Of a stretch of 15,657 nt of DNA, positions 6,929-14,269 are shown one piece after another; position 1 is the stretch's first letter; each line of letters opens with the position of its first letter. Location of the stretch: positions 1 through 15,657 of the forward strand of contig JAGGTO010000136.1 of assembly GCA_021163705.1 (NCBI GenBank). Direction: 5' to 3'. Position numbers and translations under genes: made by a program. Source of the DNA: Thermoplasmata archaeon. Lineage in GTDB: Archaea > Thermoplasmatota > Thermoplasmata > Thermoplasmatales > Aciduliprofundaceae. Below the pieces are notes generated by a model. That model was not told the DNA's origin. It did not search any database and saw only the letters and a list, made by a program, of their open reading frames with translations.

Positions 6929-9465
6929 TTTACTACCTCCTTTAACATCTCAAACATATGGTCTGCCCGATATGCTACCAATACAGCCGCGCCACTCGGG
7001 CAAACATTGGCGCAGGCTCCACAACCCAAACATAATTGGGGATTGACCTTTGCAATTTTGTCCTCCGTATCAATAAATCTAGCTCCTGAGAAGCAGGCGT
7101 CCACACATATTCCACAGCCTGCACATCTTCTTGGATTTGTCGTGCTCACCAATTTCCCGGCAGGGGACTCTATATCCCTCATAAGGAAGATTGCACTCTG
7201 AGCTGCAAATCCTGCTTCTTCCATTTCCTCCTCTATGCTCATTGGCCTGTGGGCAAGTCCTGCCACAAATACCCCACCAAATGGCTCCTCTGCCAGGAAG
7301 AACTGAATACCCATACGCTCAACATTGTGCAGAGGCTCCTGTGCGAAGTAGAAAAAGCCATCCTCATCTATACGCAATCCAAGAAGGCTCGCAATCTCCT
7401 TATTGTACTCTCTGGCCTTAACATAGCCTATAGGTTCACCTTCACCTCTTTCCCCCTCAGGAGGAGATAAATCTAAAAGAGAATAGGATTTCATAAACTC
7501 ATATGTCACCTTCTTATCCCTTCTCTTGGCAAGAATTGAGCCTATCTGGGAATGAAGCGTGTTTCCTTCAAATCTACCTGCAATGTGATTGCCCTTCTCT
7601 GTTATTTCTCCTCCGGTGGCTATTATTATGACCCCTGCCTCTATAACCTCATCTCCAACCTTTATTCGGAAATTGCCTAATGTGCCTTCAATGCTCTCAA
7701 CCTTACCCTTTATATGCCTGGATTTTTGAAGTGCCTCCCTTTTTAGATTCTCATACCACTCTTTGAGCTCTTCCTCACTCATATTCAATGTGCCTTCCTT
7801 CACTCCCGTTATATCATGGGGCTCATCAAACTCATCCGTAATGATGTATACTCCCACTCTTCCATTTATGTATCTGGCTGCAAGCAATCCTGCTAGGCCA
7901 CCTCCGATTATTGCCACTCCCTTCTTCGTGGCAGTCACAGGCACCTCAACAAAGTAATCCTTTCTCGCCTTGGCTATGGCCGCCTTAACAAGGGCGTTGG
8001 CTTTTCTATCATCTCCGCCCACACGGGATACATACTCGCGAAGCTGAACGAGCTCCACATATGACGGATGAATACCAGCCTTCATGGCGAGCATTTCGAG
8101 CATGCTACCCCTCACTGCAGGTGAGCAGGCTGCAAATACAACTCTATTCAAATTATTCTCCTTTATCTCCTTAATTATCTCCTCTCCTCTCACACATAGA
8201 AAATCCTTGGTGCTTATGTAATCAACATCCACATCAATATTCAGATTTTTCGCTGCACATCCGCATATGAATAATCCAACACGGGGATTGAAATCATCAC
8301 GCACAAACTCAAAATTGGGTATTTGAGGCTTTTCAGGAGGCTTGAGATACTTCTCCACTTCGGGTACTATGGCAGTTCCATGATAAACGGCCTCCGTACT
8401 GCTCACAGGCTTGACAAATTCGCCTATGGCAAATACACCATCTCTCGTCGTTTCAAGAGAGAATGGCTTTGTTCTCGCAAATCCATTTTCCTCCTCAATG
8501 CCCGATGCTTTGATTATATCCTTCCAGTCCTCGGGCACCTTCTGCCCGGGCATCACAACAAGAAGATCAAGAGCAACATCATTGAATTTGACCTCACCAT
8601 TCTCCTCGGAGATGGAAACATTATCAATAATATGCACATTTATCCCCTTCTCTCTGGCTTCATCATAGAGTTTCATCTGATTATGCCCGTAAAGGCGAAG
8701 TTCCTTGACAAATATATGCACCTCTAACTCTGGATCCATCTCCTTCATGAAGATTGCTTCTCTGAAAACTATCACATATTCCTCAGAGCTGCCCAAAAAG
8801 TTTTCAAATCCCCCAGGTATGAAGAATCCCAGTCTGTGAGGATACTTTCCATCCTTTCTCTTGAGAAATCTCTTATCCACACCCTTGCCCCGGAACATGA
8901 AGGCAAAATCCCTGAATGAGATGACATTCTCAACATTTCCCACATATTTTGATATCTCCTCAGGCTCATATTCTGGAGCTAAAATAACAGCGTCCACAGT
9001 TATCTCTTTTTCCTCCTCCTTTGGAATCTGAATTGCTTTCACAGGACAGACATCAAGACATTCCTCAGGATTCTCTACAAAATAAATTCCCGGGCCAAGG
9101 GGTCTTGGCATATGCTTAGCATTGCACTTCTCAAGACATATATCGCACCCTATGCATTTGAATTCGTCAACCGTTGGCAATCTTGTCTTAAATCTCACCT
9201 TGAAATTTCCAGGCTGACCATCCACACTTAGAAGGGAGGAGTTATGATAAACCTCAATGTTTCCTGTGGCCATCATCACATTTTTCAGAAATCCCTTGGA
9301 ATAGCCGTTTATTATATCCCTTGGCTGCTGCCACTGCATCTGAGTGAACTTATCCCATATGAACTCTCCACGATTTAGAAGTACAACCTTATGCCCTGCC
9401 CTCGCAAGATTTGCGGCTGCTCTGTAGGAGGCAAGATTTGTTCCAAAAATGAGAACCTTACCCAT
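6925..9465 (-). CDS. Fused tandem HdrA-type protein (HdrA-A'), 846 residues
   Basis: Two HdrA-like units lie in one frame. Unit 1 (about 1-385) keeps the thioredoxin-reductase-like fold, but its Rossmann loop is IFGTNLAS with Asn10 and Ser13 where glycines are expected. It holds an inserted ferredoxin motif Cys104/107/110/114 plus Cys136/140, and has lost the cysteines of the CVGSRD...YCSRICC region. Unit 2 (about 394-846) restarts with the HdrA N-terminal pattern RVGLFICGC, has ACSPA (446-450), an intact GGGLAG at 521-526, no ferredoxin insert, a shortened middle, and two C-terminal 4Fe-4S motifs, Cys781/784/787/791 and Cys812/815/818/822. ATG 9465 directly abuts the hdrA stop, with GGAGGTG six bases before it. 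No start codon or ribosome site lies near the junction, so this is one polypeptide. It probably relays electrons between MvhD and the canonical HdrA; whether either flavin bifurcates electrons is unknown. Confidence 0.88.
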   Translation of the reverse strand: MGKVLIFGTNLASYRAAANLARAGHKVVLLNRGEFIWDKFTQMQWQQPRDIINGYSKGFLKNVMMATGNIEVYHNSSLLSVDGQPGNFKVRFKTRLPTVDEFKCIGCDICLEKCNAKHMPRPLGPGIYFVENPEECLDVCPVKAIQIPKEEEKEITVDAVILAPEYEPEEISKYVGNVENVISFRDFAFMFRGKGVDKRFLKRKDGKYPHRLGFFIPGGFENFLGSSEEYVIVFREAIFMKEMDPELEVHIFVKELRLYGHNQMKLYDEAREKGINVHIIDNVSISEENGEVKFNDVALDLLVVMPGQKVPEDWKDIIKASGIEEENGFARTKPFSLETTRDGVFAIGEFVKPVSSTEAVYHGTAIVPEVEKYLKPPEKPQIPNFEFVRDDFNPRVGLFICGCAAKNLNIDVDVDYISTKDFLCVRGEEIIKEIKENNLNRVVFAACSPAVRGSMLEMLAMKAGIHPSYVELVQLREYVSRVGGDDRKANALVKAAIAKARKDYFVEVPVTATKKGVAIIGGGLAGLLAARYINGRVGVYIITDEFDEPHDITGVKEGTLNMSEEELKEWYENLKREALQKSRHIKGKVESIEGTLGNFRIKVGDEVIEAGVIIIATGGEITEKGNHIAGRFEGNTLHSQIGSILAKRRDKKVTYEFMKSYSLLDLSPPEGERGEGEPIGYVKAREYNKEIASLLGLRIDEDGFFYFAQEPLHNVERMGIQFFLAEEPFGGVFVAGLAHRPMSIEEEMEEAGFAAQSAIFLMRDIESPAGKLVSTTNPRRCAGCGICVDACFSGARFIDTEDKIAKVNPQLCLGCGACANVCPSGAAVLVAYRADHMFEMLKEVVK

Positions 9466-11472
9466 TTAGAACACCTCCGCAAGTACATCCACTGCACGAA
9501 TTATCTGACCCTTCTTGAAATTCACCACCTGAATTGCCGTGGTCGGACAATTGGCACTGCAGGCACCGCATCCTTCGCATAGAGCTTCATTAACAACAGC
9601 CACATGCCTCACTGGATCTATGCTTATTGCTCCGTAAGCACACTGGTCCTTACATCTACCGCAGCCTGCACAAATTTCTGTATCCACTTTTGCAAGCAGT
9701 GGCTCCTTCTCAAGCTGAGGCCTGGATAACAGGGTCATGGCCTTCGCGGCGGCTCCACTTCCCTGAGACACGCTATCTGTTATATCCTTCACAAACTGAG
9801 CAGCGCCGGCTATGAATACACCACCCACAGGTGTTTCCAAAGGTCTGAGCTTGAGATGCGTTTCTTTTAACCAGCCCCATTCATCATAGGGTATGCGTAG
9901 CTTCTTTGCCAGTTCCTTCACTCCAGTGGAGCCCTTTGCCGCCGTTGCGAGAATAACCATGTCCACATCCACTTCTATAATTCTTCCAGTTAGGGTATCA
10001 ACACCCTGCACACGATACTTATCGCCCACTTTATAAACTTTGGAAACCTTGCCCCTTATGAAATTCACACCATACTCCTCCTTGGCACGATGGTAGAATT
10101 CCTCATAGCCTTTTCCATTGGAACGTATATCTATGTAGAAATCATAAACTGCAGTTTTAGGAAGCGCATGCTTCACAAGCATTGCCTGCTTTATTGTGTA
10201 CATACAGCATATGCGTGAGCAGTAAGGCACACCATTCTGCGGATCTCTGGAACCAACACAGTGGATAAAAGCTATACTCTCCGGCACCTTACCATCCGAT
10301 GGTCTTCTAGGTATGCCTGCCGTTGGTCCAGAAGGAGCAAGAAGCCTCTCAAATTGCAGGGCTGTTAGCACATCTGGATACTTACCTCCAAGTTCTGGAA
10401 ACGCCTCTGCAGGCATCACTTCGTAGCCAGTTGCGACAACAATGGCACCAACTTCTTCCTCCACAATTTCCTCATTGTTTTTGAAATGTATTGCATTGGG
10501 CTCGCAGACATCAGCGCATTTTGAGCATATCTTCACAGCCTTCTTAGGCTTAATTTTCCCCTCGCGAACCTTCTTCTCAAACTGCAACCGTATGCAGGAA
10601 TTCTCGTCTATCAATGCTTTGAGCGGTACTGCCTGTTCATTAACAATGTATATTGCCTTTCTCTCTCCCATCCCCAGATCATATTCCGACTTCACACTTA
10701 TCGGACATACACGCAAACATTCACCGCATCCAGTACACTTATCCCAGTCCACAAAGGTGCTCTTTTTCTTTATCCTGACTTTGAAATTGCCCATATAACC
10801 TTCAACACTCTCCACCTCACTGTATGCGTAAAGTTTTATGTTCGGATGCTGGGCTACATCATTCATTTTTGGAGTAAGGATACATTGAGGGCAGTCAAGC
10901 GTGGGAAAAGTTTCACTCAATCGGAACATGTTTCCCCCTATGCTCGGCTCCTTCTCCACCAAAATGGTCTCAATTCCAGCATCCGCAAGGTCCAACGCAG
11001 CCTGGATGCCTGCTACTCCCCCTCCAATTACCAGAGCTCTCCTTGTGACTGGAACTTCAATTGGCTCAAGAGATGCATTCGCCTTGAGCTTTTCAATCGT
11101 TGCGTTTATTATCCTTATCGCCTTGCGAGTGGCAGCTTCTGGATTATCTTCATGCGGCCAGGCTGCCCACTCTCGTATATTTGCGATTTCCACACGGTAG
11201 GGATTCAATCCCCCTCTCGCGGCAGCGTTACGCATGGTTTTCTCGTGAAGTGTAGGAGAACAGTTTGCAACAACAACACCATCAAGATTATACTTTTTAA
11301 TTGATTCTTCAATAAGTTTCTGTCCCGGCTCCGAGCACATAAATATGTATGTGGTTGATAAAACCACATCCTCTCTCTTCCCTATCTCCTCAGCAACACG
11401 CTTAACATCCACAGTACCCGCGATATTGCGACCACAATGACATATAAAGACACCAATCCTATTCATAGCCAT
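9466..11472 (-). CDS. hdrA: Heterodisulfide reductase subunit A, canonical HdrA
   Basis: This 668-residue FAD/iron-sulfur protein is the electron-splitting hub of Hdr complexes. Its order is: N-terminal domain RIGVFICHC (Cys11, Cys13) with Cys46 and Cys71; Rossmann GGGVAG at 150-155; CPQC at 194-197; inserted ferredoxin motif Cys246/249/252/256 with Cys293 and Cys316/319/323; HCVGSRD with Cys405; PYCSRICC with Cys418, 422 and 423; and two C-terminal 4Fe-4S motifs, Cys601/604/607/611 and Cys632/635/638/642. Length and motif set match methanogen HdrA. I use ATG 11472 because AAGGAGGTG (core 11481-11487) sits 8 bases before it. The second ATG at 11466 would give an ATGA overlap with hdrB but puts the ribosome site 14 bases away. 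It overlaps hdrB by 10 bases and abuts the fused HdrA gene. Confidence 0.96.
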   Translation of the reverse strand: MAMNRIGVFICHCGRNIAGTVDVKRVAEEIGKREDVVLSTTYIFMCSEPGQKLIEESIKKYNLDGVVVANCSPTLHEKTMRNAAARGGLNPYRVEIANIREWAAWPHEDNPEAATRKAIRIINATIEKLKANASLEPIEVPVTRRALVIGGGVAGIQAALDLADAGIETILVEKEPSIGGNMFRLSETFPTLDCPQCILTPKMNDVAQHPNIKLYAYSEVESVEGYMGNFKVRIKKKSTFVDWDKCTGCGECLRVCPISVKSEYDLGMGERKAIYIVNEQAVPLKALIDENSCIRLQFEKKVREGKIKPKKAVKICSKCADVCEPNAIHFKNNEEIVEEEVGAIVVATGYEVMPAEAFPELGGKYPDVLTALQFERLLAPSGPTAGIPRRPSDGKVPESIAFIHCVGSRDPQNGVPYCSRICCMYTIKQAMLVKHALPKTAVYDFYIDIRSNGKGYEEFYHRAKEEYGVNFIRGKVSKVYKVGDKYRVQGVDTLTGRIIEVDVDMVILATAAKGSTGVKELAKKLRIPYDEWGWLKETHLKLRPLETPVGGVFIAGAAQFVKDITDSVSQGSGAAAKAMTLLSRPQLEKEPLLAKVDTEICAGCGRCKDQCAYGAISIDPVRHVAVVNEALCEGCGACSANCPTTAIQVVNFKKGQIIRAVDVLAEVF

Positions 11473-12353
11473 GGAGCAAGCACCTCCTTTGGTGAGATGT
11501 AATGCTGCTCAAAATGAAGCACATTATTATCATTAATTCCAAAAGCAAGTGCCATGAGCTGTGTGAAATAAACTATTGGCATCTTCTCAAATCCATGATG
11601 CTTTGCAGCGGCTATCTCCTGCCTTCTATCCAGATTGAAGAAACAAAGAGGACATGAAGTGGCAATAACATCCGCATCCACTTCCTTGGCCACACTAACA
11701 AGCTTGTATGTTCTCTCCGCAACAAATTCTCTCTTATCTACGGTGTGATAGGAGCCGCAGCATTCATTCTTCAGAGGATAATCCACCACCTCAGCACCCA
11801 GCGTTTCAAGCAAGTTTTCCAGAATGTTGGGGTCCTCCCGGTCATCTATCGCAACCTCCTCAGGTCTTAAAAGGAGACATCCGTAATACGGGGCAACTTT
11901 GAGTCCCTTAAGCGGCTTTTTCACCCTCTCAGCTATCTCATCGAATCCATACTCCTTTAAAAATGTTAGGTAATGTTGAACCTTTATCTCCCCCTTATAA
12001 TCCGGCTCCTCATCCATAAATATGTTGAGCGTCTTTAACTTATCACGATTTCTCATTACATCCAGATGCGCCCTTCGCAGATTGTTGTAGCACATGGAGC
12101 ACACGGCAACAAGGCGATTATCCCCTATTTCCTCCGCATACTCCTGTGCCCTGATTAGATTCCGAACATTCGCAATGGTGAATTTCACACTATCCTGAGC
12201 AAGCCCATACACGGCTCCGCAGCAGGTCCAGTTGGGGAGCTCCACGAACTCATATCCCAGTTCTCTGGCAGTAGCCAAGGTGCTGTCCTCCAGATTCTTT
12301 GCAACACCCTTGAGGGTGCATCCAGGATAAAACATAATTTTCTTCAGGGGCAT
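11463..12353 (-). CDS. hdrB: Heterodisulfide reductase subunit B, HdrB
   Basis: HdrB carries the disulfide-reducing site, two non-cubane 4Fe-4S clusters, in HdrABC. This 296-residue protein has both CCG motifs complete: Cys12 (YPGCTLKG), Cys44-Cys45 (TCCGAVYG), Cys85 and Cys88 (CSMC); then Cys159 (YYGCLL), Cys198-Cys199 (ECCGSYH), Cys234 and Cys237 (CPLC). ATG 12353 is preceded by GAGGTGA five bases upstream, which overlaps the hdrC stop. The intact motifs contrast with the degenerate paralogue encoded at 2132-2908. In methanogens the substrate is the CoM-CoB heterodisulfide. If this host is not a methanogen, as the window suggests, the natural disulfide or other acceptor is unknown. Confidence 0.95.
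   Translation of the reverse strand: MPLKKIMFYPGCTLKGVAKNLEDSTLATARELGYEFVELPNWTCCGAVYGLAQDSVKFTIANVRNLIRAQEYAEEIGDNRLVAVCSMCYNNLRRAHLDVMRNRDKLKTLNIFMDEEPDYKGEIKVQHYLTFLKEYGFDEIAERVKKPLKGLKVAPYYGCLLLRPEEVAIDDREDPNILENLLETLGAEVVDYPLKNECCGSYHTVDKREFVAERTYKLVSVAKEVDADVIATSCPLCFFNLDRRQEIAAAKHHGFEKMPIVYFTQLMALAFGINDNNVLHFEQHYISPKEVLAPWL
11481..11487 (-). promoter_or_regulatory. Ribosome binding site of hdrA
   Basis: GGAGGTG on the minus strand, inside the last codons of hdrB, lies 8 bases before ATG 11472 and 14 before ATG 11466. The spacing decides for the longer start. Confidence 0.6.
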
Positions 12354-12362
12354 TTCTTCACC

Positions 12363-12764
12363 TCACGGAGTGAATTTTCTGAAATTGCTCACAAGAGCAA
12401 TTGGAGGAAGTATATCCCTTTCCTCCACCTTGTAGGGATCCACAAAGTCATAATTCTTCCTCAATTGCAACTCACGTATTGCCTCCATCACTGCAGCCAA
12501 ATCAAGACCCACAGGGCATCGCACCGTGCATGTGAAGCAGGCTGCGCATATCCATGGAGTTTTCGCTTTGAGAAGAGTGTCAACATCCCCCTCCTGCAGA
12601 TACATGAAAACCTGATTTGGTAAGATATCCATAAACTCCGCCATCGGACATCCTGAGGAGCAGCGGCCACACTGATAGCAGGAAAAAATGTTCTGACCGC
12701 TGATTTCTATTATCTCCTGAACCCTTTCATCCTCATGCGGATCCTTCTTGATAGTGTATTTCAT
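12363..12764 (-). CDS. hdrC: Heterodisulfide reductase subunit C, HdrC
   Basis: This 133-residue ferredoxin-like subunit connects HdrA to HdrB. Two CxxCxxCxxxCP motifs are present at Cys29/32/35/39 and Cys73/76/79/83, followed by a helical segment and a conserved-looking end, ALVSNFRKF (123-131). It is shorter than the roughly 180 residues common in methanogens, mainly at the C-terminal side, but no motif is missing. ATG 12764 has GGTGA four bases upstream (12769-12773). It is the first gene of the minus-strand operon, with a TATA-like box about 30 bases before the start, and is followed by hdrB after 9 bases. Confidence 0.93.
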   Translation of the reverse strand: MKYTIKKDPHEDERVQEIIEISGQNIFSCYQCGRCSSGCPMAEFMDILPNQVFMYLQEGDVDTLLKAKTPWICAACFTCTVRCPVGLDLAAVMEAIRELQLRKNYDFVDPYKVEERDILPPIALVSNFRKFTP

Positions 12765-12789
12765 TCTTTCACCAGCCTTTCAGGTTTTA

Positions 12790-12797
12790 TATTTAAA
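12790..12797 (-). promoter_or_regulatory. TATA box of the hdr operon
   Basis: TTTAAATA on the minus strand, with purine-rich AAAGA before it as a possible BRE, is centred about 29 bases upstream of the hdrC ATG. Transcription would start very close to the ATG, giving a short leader that might or might not include the GGTGA at 12769-12773. It is the only good promoter seen before the 11-gene run. Confidence 0.6.
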
Positions 12798-12876
12798 TCT
12801 TTAGACTCGGATTGCAAACCTTGTATAGTTACATCCATATTAATATTTTCGGTAGCTTGTTTATTTCACAAGGTTT

Positions 12877-12896
12877 TTTGCGTTTTTTATCGCAAA
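12877..12896. repeat. Short inverted repeat TTTGCG-8-CGCAAA
   Basis: A perfect 6-base dyad with an 8-base T-rich centre lies about 110 bases upstream of hdrC and 125 bases upstream of the asparaginase gene. It could be an operator half-site pair or a weak hairpin; chance occurrence in AT-rich DNA is possible. Confidence 0.35.
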
Positions 12897-13021
12897 TTTT
12901 ACGCATGTTATCACTCAAACCCAATATCATTTTCAATACTCGTCACAAAATTTTCTCATAAATGTACCCTGTGAGTATTTGACACTCCAAAAAATTAAGT
13001 AGTGAAAGTATATGCGAGGAT

Positions 13022-13852
13022 ATGGATGTTCTAATAGCCCACGGTGGTGCCTCCCACAGGGAGGATTTAAGAAAAATTGTGGAAAAATATGCTTTTAATG
13101 CAATAGAGGAGGAGAATGCATTAAACGCCGTAATAAAAGCAGTAATGCTAATGGAAGATGACCCAGAATTCAATGCAGGCACAGGCTCAAATATGAGGGT
13201 GGATGGGAGCATTCAGATGGATGCTGCCGTTATGGTTCCCGGTGATTTTGGAGCAGTGATAAACATTGAGTATGTTAAGAATCCAGTGCTTGTAGCTCGT
13301 GATGTCATGCTGAGATCTCCTCATATGATCCTTGCAGGAGATGGCGCCTTAAAATTCGCCCGTAAACTGGGATATGAATACTATGATCCCTCTACAGAAG
13401 AGGCTATAAAAAGGAGAGAAAGAGTGCTGCAAAAACTGAAAAATGGAGAAATTCCTTCCTACTACCATCCCCAGTTTCTTGCGGAGTTTCTGGGAGATAC
13501 CGTGGGTGCAGTAGCGAGAATAAATGGAGAGTTTGCCGCTGCAGTCTCCACAGGAGGTACAAGTTTAACGCTGCGTGGTAGAGTGGGAGATTCTCCCATA
13601 ATTGGTGCAGGAATATACTGCGGAAAAAAAGGTGCAGTGGTTGCCACAGGAATCGGCGAGGAAATAATGCGCAGAATGCTATCCTTCAGAATTTACAACA
13701 GAATTGGAGAAAAGTGCCTCGAAGAAATATGCAGGGAGGAAATTGAGAAATTCGGAGATATACCTGTGGGAGTGATAGCAATAAGCGATGAGGATGTTTG
13801 TGCAATTTCAAACCGATCCATGCCCTACGCCATAGTGAAAACTCAGCGGTAA
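13022..13852 (+). CDS. Plant-type L-asparaginase / isoaspartyl peptidase (Ntn hydrolase)
   Basis: This enzyme hydrolyses asparagine or beta-aspartyl peptides, the latter helping to repair or degrade isoaspartyl-damaged protein. The 276-residue proenzyme starts with LIAHGGA (4-10), has FNAGTGS (50-56) and the cleavage/nucleophile site GDTVGAVA, where Thr160 should become the N-terminal nucleophile of the beta chain after self-cleavage. STGG (176-179), GRVGDSP (186-192) and ATGIGE (208-213) form the expected substrate pocket. It is shorter than the roughly 310-320 residues of bacterial homologues. ATG 13022 places the HGGA motif at the usual distance from the N-terminus. GAGG at 13016-13019 is only two bases from the ATG, so the ribosome site is poor. 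It is divergent from the hdr operon and has no obvious functional tie to it. Confidence 0.93.
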   Translation: MDVLIAHGGASHREDLRKIVEKYAFNAIEEENALNAVIKAVMLMEDDPEFNAGTGSNMRVDGSIQMDAAVMVPGDFGAVINIEYVKNPVLVARDVMLRSPHMILAGDGALKFARKLGYEYYDPSTEEAIKRRERVLQKLKNGEIPSYYHPQFLAEFLGDTVGAVARINGEFAAAVSTGGTSLTLRGRVGDSPIIGAGIYCGKKGAVVATGIGEEIMRRMLSFRIYNRIGEKCLEEICREEIEKFGDIPVGVIAISDEDVCAISNRSMPYAIVKTQR

Positions 13853-13853
13853 A

Positions 13854-13861
13854 TTTAAATT
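13854..13861 (+). promoter_or_regulatory. TATA box of the coiled-coil gene pair
   Basis: TTTAAATT begins two bases after the asparaginase stop and is centred about 27 bases before ATG 13884. That is the spacing of an archaeal leaderless transcript, and it supports ATG 13884 over GTG 13875 as the start. Confidence 0.55.
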
Positions 13862-13883
13862 CTTTATATTCATTGTGATTTCC

Positions 13884-14267
13884 ATGGCAAATTTAGATGA
13901 GATTGCCACTGAGCTTTTAAAGCTAAAAAAGATGCTCAAAGCTCAGGAGAAAAAAATAGATGAAATTAGAAAGAAGCAGCTTGAAATTGAAGAGTCTCTA
14001 AAGGCCATGCAGGAGATGGCAACAACCATAGAAACATTTCCTGTAAAATTGAACACCACAACTTTTCAGATAACCTCCCAGTTAGAGGAGAAGATAAAAG
14101 AACTGGAGAATACGATAAAAAATAGGGTTGAGGAGAGTCTATCCAAAATGGATAAGCTGGTAGAAATAAACAAGAGATTTGACGAATTTGAAGAGAACAT
14201 GGATGCTTATCTATCCAAGATAAGATATATGCTTCTTGAGCTGGAAGATATTATAAGGAGGAGATAA
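13884..14267 (+). CDS. Small coiled-coil protein, function unknown
   Basis: I do not recognise this 127-residue protein. It is almost wholly helical, rich in Lys, Glu, Leu and Met, with no cysteine, signal peptide or membrane segment. Heptad-like stretches run from about residue 10 to 45 and 65 to 125; a short polar, Thr-rich break (TFPVKLNTTTFQIT) separates them. The start is ATG 13884, which fits a leaderless transcript from the box at 13854-13861; GTG 13875 would add three residues. It ends two bases before the next coiled-coil gene, so the two are probably translated together and may form one filament or scaffold. Coiled-coil proteins match many unrelated families, so function should not be inferred from similarity alone. 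Confidence 0.8.
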   Translation: MANLDEIATELLKLKKMLKAQEKKIDEIRKKQLEIEESLKAMQEMATTIETFPVKLNTTTFQITSQLEEKIKELENTIKNRVEESLSKMDKLVEINKRFDEFEENMDAYLSKIRYMLLELEDIIRRR

Positions 14268-14269
14268 AT

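Larger units (their letters stand above)
12765..13021. promoter_or_regulatory. Divergent intergenic region between hdrC and the asparaginase gene
   Basis: This 257-base, AT-rich stretch has no convincing gene. It carries the hdr TATA box, a 6-base inverted repeat (TTTGCG 12877-12882, CGCAAA 12891-12896), and inverted copies of AATACTC (12935-12941) and GAGTATT (12973-12979) that bracket ATAAATGT (12958-12965), a weak TATA candidate for the plus-strand gene. A regulator could bind here, but only the sequence symmetry supports that. Confidence 0.5.

Noticed and set aside
7900..8400. A missed gene boundary or frameshift splitting the fused HdrA-A' gene
   Set aside because: The frame is continuous, and there is no start codon with a ribosome site near residues 385-400 and no stop; the second unit simply continues in the same frame.
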